A stretch of DNA of 37,227 nt from Candidatus Paraprevotella stercoravium (GTDB taxonomy: Bacteria; Bacteroidota; Bacteroidia; Bacteroidales; Bacteroidaceae): the NCBI GenBank assembly GCA_944320795.1, contig CALUIU010000033.1:1-37227 (forward strand). The letters are read 5' to 3'. Of the stretch, positions 1 through 8,090 are shown in pieces. The notes below the pieces were generated by a model that did no database searches, was not told the DNA's origin, and saw only the letters and a program-made list of their open reading frames with translations. A program made the translations under genes and the position numbers. Each line of letters opens with the position of its first letter. Within the stretch, counting starts at the first letter, position 1.

Positions 1-36
1 TATGAGTAACGGATGTGAACCGCTGCACCATCGTAA

Positions 37-529
37 CAAAGAAATAGCTTACGGATATTTACAAGCTATAGCCAAACTCAGGCCGGTGGTCCCGGTCTGC
101 GCTGGAACGTCGGCAAGCTCCGTCTGATGGCAGGAGCCGAAATGCAGTGGTCCACCTTGCAGGGCGAAGAAACTTATCCCTATGCCGAGCAGCTGAAGCA
201 TACTTATTTCTCAGTGTTGCCCTCATTCACCGCCCGCTATATGGCCGACCGCAGCAACTCCTTCCAGTTGCGCTATCGCAGCAGTTCCACAGCTCCGTCG
301 CTTCAGGACCTGCAGCATGTGATCAACAACACAAACCCGCTGTTCCTCTCAACCGGTAATCCGGATTTGGACCAGCAAATCAATCATACATTGAATCTGC
401 GCTATCTGCATACCACCTTGTCCGGACAGACCTTCATCGCCATGATAGGTGCTACCTTCCGTACAGACTATGTGGCCGACAGCACTTTTGTGGCCACGGA
501 AGACCAGATACTGCCGGGCGGCATACAGT
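37..529 (+). pseudogene. Fragment of an outer-membrane beta-barrel (TonB-dependent receptor family) protein
   Basis: An open stretch of about 165 codons follows a stop at 34-36. It reads as the C-terminal barrel part of a Bacteroidetes outer-membrane receptor: alternating aromatic and polar strands, and the segment around residues NTNPLFLSTGNPDLDQQ, which is characteristic of the large 'outer membrane beta-barrel' family related to TonB-dependent receptors. The plug domain, signal peptide and end of the barrel are absent. The barrel sense is lost near 529, just after LPGGIQ, where such proteins normally run on for more strands; the frame then closes at 588 with unrelated residues. The first 57 bases also do not read as barrel in any frame, so the fragment may be broken on both sides. 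It is a remnant with no likely function. Confidence 0.7.
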
Positions 530-712
530 CAGGAAAAGAGCGTACGCAGTCTTTACACGGATTTTTACAGCAAGACCATCAGGCGTGAGGAGCGCAAGAC
601 CAAGATGGAGGAGTTGAACAAATCTATCGAGGCGCTGCTCACGGACGAGCAGAAAAAAGCCTTTACCGAGTGGAACAGCAAGAAAGCGCAGCGCACAGGT
701 AAGAGAAACTAA
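530..712 (+). pseudogene. C-terminal tail of a Spy/CpxP-like charged helical protein, joined to the barrel fragment
   Basis: In the frame +1 relative to the barrel fragment, bases 530-712 encode about 60 residues rich in Lys, Glu and Arg, ending ALLTDEQKKAFTEWNSKKAQ plus a short basic tail. 'L(T/S)xEQKxxFxEW' is the usual closing helix of small periplasmic Spy/CpxP-like or LTXXQ-type proteins in Bacteroidetes. No start codon or signal peptide belongs to it; its N-terminal part is missing and the upstream sequence is barrel in another frame. It therefore looks like the 3' end of a second gene brought in by a deletion or by an assembly join. The family call rests on this short helix alone. Confidence 0.5.
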
Positions 713-754
713 TAGCCAAATATGTTTGAGAAAATCTAGGTGTTTCAAAAAGAG

Positions 755-778
755 GGCGGTCGTAATGACCGCCTTTTT
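755..778 (+). terminator. Rho-independent terminator after the 5' gene remnants
   Basis: A perfect 7-bp stem (GGCGGTC / GACCGCC) with a 5-base loop is followed by five T residues. It lies about 40 bases after the stop at 712. The rest of the 713-1110 gap is AT-rich and holds only the rnf promoter near its end; I see no gene or RNA in it. Confidence 0.85.
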
Positions 779-1053
779 GCATGCATTCTTTTGATCTGAA
801 AAGTTCGTCAGATAGTTTTTATATGTCGTTTCCTGTAAGGATAGGAATAAAATTTGTAACTCTTTGATATTGAAGAAAGAATAAACCCGATGAACAGATC
901 GTTTTTGTAATTTATTTCAATATACCCTCTCTTGTTCTCGGTTTTAATTTGTTGAATAACAATAGTATATGAAACATAAGGCTTGTTTTGGTGAGACTCT
1001 GGTGGCTAAGGTTAAAAAAGTTCAATCGCCTGTCGTTTTAAGAAATCATTTTT

Positions 1054-1082
1054 TTTGTATTTCTGAATAAATGCTATTTTTG
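1054..1082 (+). promoter_or_regulatory. Promoter of the rseC-rnf operon
   Basis: TTTG at 1054-1057 and TATTTTTG at 1075-1082 fit the Bacteroidetes -33 (TTTG) and -7 (TAnnTTTG) elements, with a 17-base spacer. Transcription would start near 1089, leaving about 20 bases of leader before the ATG at 1111. Confidence 0.65.
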
Positions 1083-1110
1083 CATCAATTTGCAAACTTG
1101 ATATGACAAA

Positions 1111-1530
1111 ATGAGCACAATAATAACACACAAGGGTAGAGTAAAACAGATTGACAATACCCGAATACAGGTACAGATCATGCAGGCTTCTGCCTGTTCA
1201 GCCTGTGAAGCCAAGAGTCTCTGTCATTCTGCGGAAAGCAAGGAGAAAATGATTGAGGTGCATACCGCCGATGCCGCCGATTTTGAGGTGGGGCAGGAAG
1301 TGATGCTGGTGGGCACCCTCTCGCAAGGACTCAAGGCTGTGGTTTATGCCTATGTTATGCCCTTAATTCTGATGCTGGTGGTTTTATTCCTGTCCCTGCT
1401 TCGGGGGATGGACGAGGCGCTGTCGGCCCTGTTGTCTATTGGCGTGCTGATACCTTATTACCTTGTTATATATCTTTTGCGTCATCATCTGACCCGAAAA
1501 TTTTCATTTACCCTTAAACATATAAACTAA
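1111..1530 (+). CDS. rseC: SoxR-reducing system / RseC family membrane protein
   Basis: A 139-residue inner-membrane protein of the RseC/MucC family. An N-terminal cytoplasmic domain carries three cysteines (C29, C32, C38) in the family's spaced Cys arrangement, and two membrane helices follow at about residues 72-94 and 97-119. In proteobacteria RseC acts with Rnf-type proteins in reducing the SoxR iron-sulfur cluster and modulates sigma-E signalling. Bacteroidales lack that sigma-E circuit, so here the role is more likely a maturation or redox accessory of the Rnf complex (inference). It is the first gene of the operon and ends only 4 bases before rnfB. The start follows the promoter closely and no better upstream start exists. 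Confidence 0.85.
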   Translation: MSTIITHKGRVKQIDNTRIQVQIMQASACSACEAKSLCHSAESKEKMIEVHTADAADFEVGQEVMLVGTLSQGLKAVVYAYVMPLILMLVVLFLSLLRGMDEALSALLSIGVLIPYYLVIYLLRHHLTRKFSFTLKHIN

Positions 1531-1534
1531 TAAA

Positions 1535-2467
1535 ATGATGCATTTAATTTGGATTGCAGTATTGATTCTGGGAGCAGTGGGACTGATTTCCGCACTGGTG
1601 CTCTTCGTGGCCTCCCGGAAATTTGCTGTGGAAGAAGATCCCCGAATTGGTGAGGTGAGCGAGGTGCTGCCTCAGGCCAACTGTGGTGGATGTGGTTATC
1701 CGGGCTGCTCGGGCTTTGCCGGTGCTTGTGTCAAGGCGGCAAATGCCGGAAGTCTGGATGGTATGCTTTGTCCCGTAGGCGGACAGCCGGTGATGGAGCG
1801 CGTAGCTTCTATTTTGGGCATGTCGGTGACAGCCGTCGCACCTAAGGTAGCTGTGGTACGTTGCAACGGATCATGTGCCAACCGCCCGCGTGTGGTGAGC
1901 TACGACGGTGTGAAGAGCTGTCGTGCGGCCCTGATGACCGGAACCGGTGAAACCGCCTGTGCGTTCGGATGTCTGGGTTGCGGCGACTGTGTGGCTTCCT
2001 GCCAGTTTGGTGCCATTTCCATTAATCCCGAAACCGGACTGCCGGTAGTGGACGAAGAGAAGTGTACGGCCTGTGGCGCTTGTGCCAAGACGTGTCCTCG
2101 TAAGATCATCGAGCTCCGTCCGAAGGGACCGAAAGGACGCCGCATGGTGGTTACCTGCGTGAATCGTGACAAAGGCGCTGTGGCCAACAAGGTATGCCAG
2201 GCTTCTTGTATCGGTTGCGGCAAGTGTGTGAAAACTTGTCCGTTCGAGGCCATCACGCTGATGAACAATCTGGCTTACATCGACCCGGAGAAGTGCCGTC
2301 TCTGCCGCAAGTGCGAGGAAGCCTGTCCGAAGGGAGCCATCCACGCCATCAATTTCCCGCCGCGCAAACCGAAGGCTGAACCTGCGGTAGCGGCACCTGT
2401 GAGTGAAAAACCGGAACAACCGGCGGCAGAAAAGACCGCAGCCAGTTCTAATGTTGAATCAAATTAA
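1535..2467 (+). CDS. rnfB: Ion-translocating oxidoreductase complex subunit B (Fe-S electron entry subunit)
   Basis: The electron-carrying iron-sulfur subunit of Rnf, which passes electrons from reduced ferredoxin into the membrane complex. An N-terminal membrane anchor (about residues 4-26) precedes the Rnf-type Fe-S domain (C50, C53, C58 and C79). Four [4Fe-4S] ferredoxin motifs follow: C146/149/152/156, C177/180/183/187, C225/228/231/235 and C254/257/260/264. The C-terminal 40 residues are a low-complexity Pro/Ala/Glu tail. At 310 residues with four ferredoxin motifs it is the long form found in Bacteroidetes and clostridia, unlike the shorter enterobacterial RnfB (RsxB). It sits 4 bases after rseC and 12 bases before rnfC. 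Confidence 0.95.
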   Translation: MMHLIWIAVLILGAVGLISALVLFVASRKFAVEEDPRIGEVSEVLPQANCGGCGYPGCSGFAGACVKAANAGSLDGMLCPVGGQPVMERVASILGMSVTAVAPKVAVVRCNGSCANRPRVVSYDGVKSCRAALMTGTGETACAFGCLGCGDCVASCQFGAISINPETGLPVVDEEKCTACGACAKTCPRKIIELRPKGPKGRRMVVTCVNRDKGAVANKVCQASCIGCGKCVKTCPFEAITLMNNLAYIDPEKCRLCRKCEEACPKGAIHAINFPPRKPKAEPAVAAPVSEKPEQPAAEKTAASSNVESN

Positions 2468-2479
2468 TGGGGATAGACT

Positions 2480-3826
2480 GTGAAAACATTTAAGATAGGC
2501 GGGGTGCATCCCGCTGAAAACAAACTGACGGCCGAGGTGCCGTCACGGCCTGCTGCCATCCCGGCACAGGCGGTGTTCTCAATGTATCAGCACATCGGTT
2601 CACCGGCCAAACCGGTGGTGAAGAAAGGCGATGTGGTGAAAGTGGGAACTTTGCTGGCTGAGGCCGACGGATTCGTTTCCGCTCCGATTTACTCATCCGT
2701 ATCGGGAACCGTATCCAAAGTAGACGCTATTGTAGATGCCAGCGGTTATCGCCGTCCGGCCATCATCGTAGATGTGCAGGGCGATGAGTGGGAAGAGGAG
2801 ATCGACCGCTCGGCAGATCTGGTCACTTTGGCCGACCGTCCGGAACTGACTTCTGAGGACATCGTGGCTCAGGTAAAGAAAGCAGGTATCGTCGGTATGG
2901 GTGGTGCCACCTTCCCAACACATGTAAAACTGACTCCTCCTCCGGGTTCCAAAGCCGACTGTGTCGTTATCAATGGTGTGGAGTGTGAGCCTTATCTCAC
3001 TGCCGACCACCGACTGATGCTCGAAAAGACCGACGAGGTGCTTGTCGGCATTTCGCTCATCATGAAAGCCGTGAAGGTGGAGAAAGCCTATGTGGGTATT
3101 GAGAATAACAAGCCCGATGCCATCGCACGCATGCAGGAGAAGGCATCCCGCTATCCGGGCATTGAGATCGTGCCGCTGAAAGTGAAGTATCCGCAGGGCG
3201 GTGAGAAGCAGCTGATTCAGGCCATTACCGGCCGCGAGGTTCCGCCTCCTCCGGGACTGCCTATTCAGGTGGGCGTTGTCGTACAGAATGTCGGTACCGC
3301 TTTTGCCATCTATGAGGCCGTGATGAAAAACAAACCGCTTGTGGAACGCATGATCACCGTAACCGGTAAGCCGTTGGCGCGTCCTGCTAACTTGTGGACC
3401 CGTATCGGCACACCGATGAAGGCGTTGATTGACGAATGTGGCGGTATGCCCGAAGATTGCGGCAAGGTGATCGGTGGCGGTCCGATGATGGGTAAGGCCC
3501 TGATGAATCTGGATGTACCGGTGTGCAAGGGTTCTTCCGGTCTGTTGCTGATGAACGACAAGGAATCCCGCCGTGCGGCCATACAGCCCTGTATCCGCTG
3601 CGCCAAGTGTGTGGGGGCCTGCCCGATGGGATTGGAGCCTTATTTGCTGGCCACTGCTTCGGCATTCAAGAAGTGGGATGTGGTCGAGGCAAACGACATC
3701 GTTTCCTGCATCGAATGCGGTTCCTGCCAGTTTACCTGCCCGTCCAACCGTCCGATGCTCGACAATATCAGAATAGGAAAATCAACTGTGATGGCGCTGA
3801 TCAGAGCGCGTAATGCTAAAAAATAG
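2480..3826 (+). CDS. rnfC: Ion-translocating oxidoreductase complex subunit C
   Basis: A 448-residue peripheral subunit proposed to carry NADH/FMN binding and pass electrons between the pyridine nucleotide pool and RnfB. The order is an N-terminal barrel-sandwich region, the Gly-rich GMGGATFPTHVK segment (about 139-150) of the Complex I 51-kDa-like nucleotide and FMN fold, a SLBB-type region, and two [4Fe-4S] motifs near the C-terminus (C371/374/377/381 and C410/413/416/420). I chose the GTG at 2480 because translation from it gives the expected N-terminus (KTFKIGGVHP) and no in-frame ATG fits. The stop at 3824-3826 lies 4 bases before the rnfD ATG. Confidence 0.95.
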   Translation: MKTFKIGGVHPAENKLTAEVPSRPAAIPAQAVFSMYQHIGSPAKPVVKKGDVVKVGTLLAEADGFVSAPIYSSVSGTVSKVDAIVDASGYRRPAIIVDVQGDEWEEEIDRSADLVTLADRPELTSEDIVAQVKKAGIVGMGGATFPTHVKLTPPPGSKADCVVINGVECEPYLTADHRLMLEKTDEVLVGISLIMKAVKVEKAYVGIENNKPDAIARMQEKASRYPGIEIVPLKVKYPQGGEKQLIQAITGREVPPPPGLPIQVGVVVQNVGTAFAIYEAVMKNKPLVERMITVTGKPLARPANLWTRIGTPMKALIDECGGMPEDCGKVIGGGPMMGKALMNLDVPVCKGSSGLLLMNDKESRRAAIQPCIRCAKCVGACPMGLEPYLLATASAFKKWDVVEANDIVSCIECGSCQFTCPSNRPMLDNIRIGKSTVMALIRARNAKK

Positions 3827-3830
3827 AACA

Positions 3831-4817
3831 ATGGCAAAGAAGTTAATAGTATCGCTGTCACCGCATGTACATGGAGGCGACAGTGTTCAGCGAAATATGT
3901 ATGGCGTATGCGTGGCTTTGATTCCCACCTTGCTCGCCTCATTAATCTTTTTCGGACTGGGAGCCGCAATCGTGTTGGCCACTTCCGTCCTCTCCTGTGT
4001 ATTCTTCGAGTGGGCCATTTCCCGCTTCCTGTTGCACAAGGAGCAGCTCACCATTACCGACGGCTCAGCCGTACTGACCGGTCTGTTGTTGGGCTTCAAC
4101 CTGCCGTCTAATCTGCCGGTTTGGATCATCATTATCGGTGCGCTGGTCGCTATCGGTGTGGGTAAGATGACCTTCGGTGGCTTGGGATGCAACCCGTTCA
4201 ACCCGGCGTTGGTGGGACGGGTATTCCTGCTGGTTTCTTTTCCGGTGCAGATGACCACCTGGCCTTTGCCTGGACAGCTTACCTCTTATCTGGATGCACA
4301 GACCGGAGCCACTCCGCTGGCGGTGATGAAAGAAGCCGTGAAGACCGGTGACACCTCCGTGTTGGAAAAACTCCCGAATGCCTTTGATATGCTGCTGGGA
4401 CAGATGGGAGGTTCTTTGGGCGAAGTCAGCGCTCTGGCCATTCTGATCGGTCTGGTGTATATGCTCATGCGCAAGATCATCACCTGGCACATCCCGGTTT
4501 CTATCCTGCTCACCGTATTGGTGTTCAGCGGCTTGCTGCACTTGTATAACCCGGCTTATGCCGATCCGGTGAACACGTTGCTTTCCGGTGGCCTGTTGTT
4601 GGGCGCCTGCTTCATGGCTACCGACTATGTCACCTCACCGATGACTCCGCGCGGACAGATCATTTACGGTATCGGTATTGGTGCCATCACCGTGATCATC
4701 CGTACCTTCGGAGCCTATCCGGAAGGTATGTCGTTTGCGATTCTGATTATGAACGCATTCACTCCGCTCATCAATACCTATAACAAACCAAAAAGATACG
4801 GGAGGGTTGCCAAATGA
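3831..4817 (+). CDS. rnfD: Ion-translocating oxidoreductase complex subunit D
   Basis: A polytopic membrane subunit (328 residues, about eight or nine helices) homologous to NqrB; with RnfG it carries covalent FMN in the ion-pumping core. The FMN-attachment motif TGAT is present, with T161 the expected flavinylated residue. The motif MATDYVTSPMTPRG near residue 270 is also typical of RnfD/NqrB. An in-frame ATG at 3813 would add six residues and overlap rnfC; I prefer 3831 because it starts MAKKLIVSLSPH, as in the family, and sits 4 bases after the rnfC stop. The gene ends in an ATGA overlap with rnfG, which indicates translational coupling. Confidence 0.94.
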   Translation: MAKKLIVSLSPHVHGGDSVQRNMYGVCVALIPTLLASLIFFGLGAAIVLATSVLSCVFFEWAISRFLLHKEQLTITDGSAVLTGLLLGFNLPSNLPVWIIIIGALVAIGVGKMTFGGLGCNPFNPALVGRVFLLVSFPVQMTTWPLPGQLTSYLDAQTGATPLAVMKEAVKTGDTSVLEKLPNAFDMLLGQMGGSLGEVSALAILIGLVYMLMRKIITWHIPVSILLTVLVFSGLLHLYNPAYADPVNTLLSGGLLLGACFMATDYVTSPMTPRGQIIYGIGIGAITVIIRTFGAYPEGMSFAILIMNAFTPLINTYNKPKRYGRVAK

Positions 4818-5410
4818 AAAAACTGAAATCTAATCTGGTAAATATGACGGTGGTGCTGACCGTTATCTCAGTGATTGCCGGCGGTGTGCTGGCCTATGTG
4901 AATCAGGTGACCCAGGGACCGATTGCCGCCATCAACGAGCAGAAGTTGCAGGACGGTATCAAACAGGTGATACTGGGTACAACAGACGGTGAACTCAATG
5001 TGGAGCAACCCGATACGCTCGACGGTGGTTATGTGCTTTACAAGACGGATAAGGGAACTGCCGTCATGGCCATTGAAAACGGTTTCGCAGGACCGATTTC
5101 TGTGCTGGTGGGCTTCGACGAACAGGGTGCTATCAAGGGATACACCATTCTGGCTACATCAGAAACTCCGGGTCTGGGTGTCAAAGCAGATACCTGGTTC
5201 CAGAAAGACGGTAAGGGAAGCATCATCGGCCGTAATCCGGGCGAGAAGGAACTGGTCGTTTCCAAGGATGGAGGTGATGTAGACGCCATTACGGCTTCAA
5301 CCATTACCAGCCGTGCTTTCCTGAAAGCGGTGAACAATGCTTATCAAGTATATAAGAACAACGGACAGTGGACCGATACCAACAGCGGTGCTTCGCAGAA
5401 GGCACATTAA
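4814..5410 (+). CDS. rnfG: Ion-translocating oxidoreductase complex subunit G (FMN-binding)
   Basis: A 198-residue subunit with one N-terminal membrane helix (about 9-29) and an extracytoplasmic FMN-binding domain. The family flavinylation motif, usually S(T)-G-A-T before TS, appears here as ITASTITS with T163 as the expected FMN-linked threonine; Ala and Ser replace the usual Gly-Ala, a substitution to note rather than a defect. The upstream ETPGLG turn (about residue 117-122), conserved in NqrC/RnfG, is present. Its ATG overlaps the rnfD stop, and a 48-base gap leads to rnfE. Confidence 0.93.
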   Translation: MKKLKSNLVNMTVVLTVISVIAGGVLAYVNQVTQGPIAAINEQKLQDGIKQVILGTTDGELNVEQPDTLDGGYVLYKTDKGTAVMAIENGFAGPISVLVGFDEQGAIKGYTILATSETPGLGVKADTWFQKDGKGSIIGRNPGEKELVVSKDGGDVDAITASTITSRAFLKAVNNAYQVYKNNGQWTDTNSGASQKAH

Positions 5411-5458
5411 GACATGTGGAAGGTTTATTGTTGAAACATACGGAAAAGGAGAATAAAT

Positions 5459-6043
5459 ATGAATAGCTTTAAAGTTTTGATGAATGGCATCATCAAAGAG
5501 AATCCTACCTTTGTGTTGCTGCTCGGTATGTGTCCGACACTCGGAACTACCTCATCGGCTCTGAACGGTATGTCTATGGGACTGGCCACCACTTTTGTGC
5601 TGATCTGCTCCAATGTAGTCATCTCGCTCATCAAAAATCTGATTCCGGATACTGTGCGTATTCCGGCTTTCATTGTGGTGATCGCTTCGTTTGTGACTGC
5701 CTTGCAGATGATCATGCAGGCTTTTGCTCCGGATATCTATGCGTCGCTCGGTCTGTTCATTCCGCTGATTGTGGTGAACTGTATTATTTTGGGCCGTGCA
5801 GAGGCCTTTGCCAGTAAGAATGGTGTGATCCCGTCTTTCTTCGACGGTTTGGGCATGGGTCTTGGTTTTACACTGGCACTGACAATTCTGGGTGCGATCC
5901 GCGAGCTGTTGGGTACCGGAAAACTGTTCGGAATGACTTTGTGGGCCGAGGATTACGGAATGCTGATGTTCGTGCTGGCGCCGGGCGCATTCCTGGTTTT
6001 GGGTTATCTCATAGCCATTGTCAATAAGATAAGAAAGGTATAA
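5459..6043 (+). CDS. rnfE: Ion-translocating oxidoreductase complex subunit E
   Basis: A 194-residue membrane protein with six helices, homologous to NqrD. It pairs with RnfA in an inverted-topology dimer in which conserved cysteines hold an intramembrane Fe-S centre. Both cysteine sites are visible: GMCPTLGTT near residue 23 and VVNCIILGRAEAF near residue 101. It is preceded by a purine-rich stretch (ggaaaaggag) that serves as ribosome-binding site, clearer than most in this window. Confidence 0.93.
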   Translation: MNSFKVLMNGIIKENPTFVLLLGMCPTLGTTSSALNGMSMGLATTFVLICSNVVISLIKNLIPDTVRIPAFIVVIASFVTALQMIMQAFAPDIYASLGLFIPLIVVNCIILGRAEAFASKNGVIPSFFDGLGMGLGFTLALTILGAIRELLGTGKLFGMTLWAEDYGMLMFVLAPGAFLVLGYLIAIVNKIRKV

Positions 6044-6062
6044 CCTCATCAAAAAAGTCATT

Positions 6063-6677
6063 ATGGAATTATTCTATCAATACATTATCGTTTTTATCAC
6101 AGCGATATTTGTCAATAACGTCGTTCTTTCCCAGATTCTGGGAATCTGCCCTTTCCTCGGTGTATCGAAAAAAGTGGACACTGCTCTGGGTATGTCGGCA
6201 GCGGTTGCCTTTGTGCTTGTACTGGCCACACTGGTAACCTTTGTGTTGCAGAAATATGTGCTTGATCCCAATGATCTGGGATATTTGCAGACCATCGCCT
6301 TCATCTTGGTGATTGCCGCTTTGGTGCAGATGGTTGAAATCATCCTGAAGAAAGTCTCTCCGGCCCTGTATCAGGCTTTGGGTGTGTTCCTCCCGCTGAT
6401 TACAACAAACTGTGCCGTATTAGGTGTGGCGATTCTAGTTATCCAGAAAGATTTTGATCTGCTGATGGGCGTGTGGTATGCCCTGAGTACAGCGCTTGGT
6501 TTTGGACTGGCATTGACTATTTTTGCCGGAATCCGAGAACAGCTGAGCATGATGCCGATACCGAAGGGAATGCAGGGAATGAGTATCGCACTGGTTACAG
6601 CCGGTCTGCTGGCTATGGCCTTTATGGGCTTCAGCGGAGTGGATAACGGACTCAAACTCCTGTTTCAGGTAGGCTGA
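6063..6677 (+). CDS. rnfA: Ion-translocating oxidoreductase complex subunit A
   Basis: A 204-residue, six-helix membrane subunit homologous to NqrE, and partner of RnfE. The two Fe-S cysteine motifs are GICPFLGVSKK near residue 29 and TTNCAVLGVAIL near residue 117. At 204 residues it is slightly longer than the usual 190-193. It is the last gene of the operon, 19 bases after rnfE, and is followed by a strong terminator. All six Rnf subunits are therefore present and intact, in the order B-C-D-G-E-A. Confidence 0.94.
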   Translation: MELFYQYIIVFITAIFVNNVVLSQILGICPFLGVSKKVDTALGMSAAVAFVLVLATLVTFVLQKYVLDPNDLGYLQTIAFILVIAALVQMVEIILKKVSPALYQALGVFLPLITTNCAVLGVAILVIQKDFDLLMGVWYALSTALGFGLALTIFAGIREQLSMMPIPKGMQGMSIALVTAGLLAMAFMGFSGVDNGLKLLFQVG

Positions 6678-6699
6678 TCCGAAAGATTAAGAATAAAAA

Positions 6700-6729
6700 G
6701 GCCCGAAGAACGCTCTTCGGGCCTTTTTT
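6700..6729 (+). terminator. Terminator of the rnf operon
   Basis: A perfect 10-bp stem (GGCCCGAAGA / TCTTCGGGCC) with an ACGC loop is followed by six T residues, 22 bases after the rnfA stop. Confidence 0.95.
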
Positions 6730-6747
6730 CTAAAAAAATCTTTTCAT

Positions 6748-6783
6748 TTTGAATGGCGGTATCATAAATATTGTCTATATTTG
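6748..6783 (+). promoter_or_regulatory. Promoter of galE
   Basis: TATATTTG at 6776-6783 matches the Bacteroidetes -7 element. TTTG at 6748-6751 is a possible -33, although the 24-base spacer is a little long. Start of transcription would be near 6790, giving a leader of about 28 bases before the ATG at 6818. Confidence 0.55.
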
Positions 6784-6817
6784 CTGTATCAAACATTAAC
6801 AACAACATTTAACTGAT

Positions 6818-7852
6818 ATGAAAGAAACTATTTTGGTAACTGGTGGAACAGGTTTCATCGGATCACACACGACAGTAGAACTTCAGGCTGCCGGATATGA
6901 CGTAGTAATTGTAGATAATCTGTCAAATTCTCGTGAAGATGTATTGGATGGTATCGAGAAGATCTCCGGTATTCGTCCTGCTTTTGAGAAGATTGACTTG
7001 TGCGATTTCGAAGCTACTGAGAATGTGTTCAAGAAATATCCAAAAATCAGTGGTATTATTCACTTTGCAGCAAGCAAGGCTGTAGGCGAAAGTGTTGAGA
7101 AGCCTTTGAAATACTACCGCAACAACATCCTTTCATTGGTTAACTTGTTGGAGTTGATGCCTAAGTATAACGTTAAGGGTATTATCTTCTCTTCTTCATG
7201 TACCGTTTACGGTCAGCCAGACGTGTTGCCTGCAACTGAGGAAACTCCGATCAAGAAGGCTGAGAGCCCATACGGAAATACAAAACAGATCAACGAAGAG
7301 ATCATTTACGATACAGTAAAGAGTGGCGCTCCTATCAAGGCTATCCTGTTGCGTTACTTCAACCCAATCGGTTCACACCCATCTGCAATCATCGGTGAGA
7401 TGCCAAATGGTGTTCCTCAGAACCTGATTCCTTACCTGACTCAGGCTGCTATGGGTATCCGTAAGGAGTTGAGCGTATTCGGTGACGATTATGATACTCC
7501 AGACGGATCATGTATCCGTGACTATATCTATGTAGTAGACTTGGCTAAGGCTCACGTATGCGCTATGACTCGTATCATGGAAGATAAGACTACTGAGCCA
7601 GTTGAGGTTTATAACGTAGGTACCGGTAAGGGAACCAGCGTATTGGAATTGATCCATGCCTTTGAGAAGGCTACTGGTGTGAAACTGCCTTATAAGATCG
7701 TAGGCCGTCGTCCGGGTGATATCGTTAAGGTATGGGGTAATGTTGATAAGGCTAACAAAGTGTTGGGTTGGAAGGCAGAAACTCCGTTGGAAGACGTATT
7801 GGCAACTGCATGGAAATGGCAGTGCGCTCTGCGTGAAAGAGGTATCATGTAA
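6818..7852 (+). CDS. galE: UDP-glucose 4-epimerase
   Basis: A 344-residue short-chain dehydrogenase-type epimerase that interconverts UDP-glucose and UDP-galactose for galactose use and for polysaccharide precursors. The NAD-binding motif GGTGFIGSH lies at residues 8-16, the catalytic Ser region at SSSCTVYG, and the catalytic YxxxK as YGNTK near residue 152. Length is normal. Its base composition differs from its neighbours: it is poorer in G+C, uses CCA for many prolines and prefers T-ending Ala and Gly codons. This could be the bias of a highly expressed gene rather than transfer, since galE after rnf is a familiar order in Bacteroides. It is monocistronic, with its own promoter and a terminator-like hairpin about 180 bases downstream. 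Confidence 0.95.
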   Translation: MKETILVTGGTGFIGSHTTVELQAAGYDVVIVDNLSNSREDVLDGIEKISGIRPAFEKIDLCDFEATENVFKKYPKISGIIHFAASKAVGESVEKPLKYYRNNILSLVNLLELMPKYNVKGIIFSSSCTVYGQPDVLPATEETPIKKAESPYGNTKQINEEIIYDTVKSGAPIKAILLRYFNPIGSHPSAIIGEMPNGVPQNLIPYLTQAAMGIRKELSVFGDDYDTPDGSCIRDYIYVVDLAKAHVCAMTRIMEDKTTEPVEVYNVGTGKGTSVLELIHAFEKATGVKLPYKIVGRRPGDIVKVWGNVDKANKVLGWKAETPLEDVLATAWKWQCALRERGIM

Positions 7853-8030
7853 TTAAAAGACAATTAGTAATTAAGATATTCATTACGTTGAACACTTTAT
7901 GTGTTCCTATGCAGAAGGTGTGATATACTCTGAAGTATGTGAATATGACAGGGTATTACTTATGACTTATTCATAGACAGATCTTCTGTATTAGTGTTTT
8001 GTCGTGTTTTATTTTGTGTTTGTGTTGTTG

Positions 8031-8065
8031 CTATCCCTCGACGTGAGTCGGGGGATAGTCTTTTT
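8031..8065 (+). terminator. Terminator-like hairpin between galE and the mechanosensitive channel gene
   Basis: A 12-bp stem with one G-T pair (CTATCCCTCGAC / GTCGGGGGATAG), a GTGA loop and a T-rich tail TCTTTTT. It lies about 180 bases after galE and only 25 bases before the next start codon. It may simply end galE transcription, or sit in the leader of the next gene. Confidence 0.75.
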
Positions 8066-8090
8066 GTAGGACTGACTGATCATAAAAATT

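Noticed and set aside
3813-3830. An earlier in-frame start for rnfD at 3813
   Set aside because: It would overlap rnfC by 14 bases and add residues unlike RnfD. The ATG at 3831 gives the family N-terminus.
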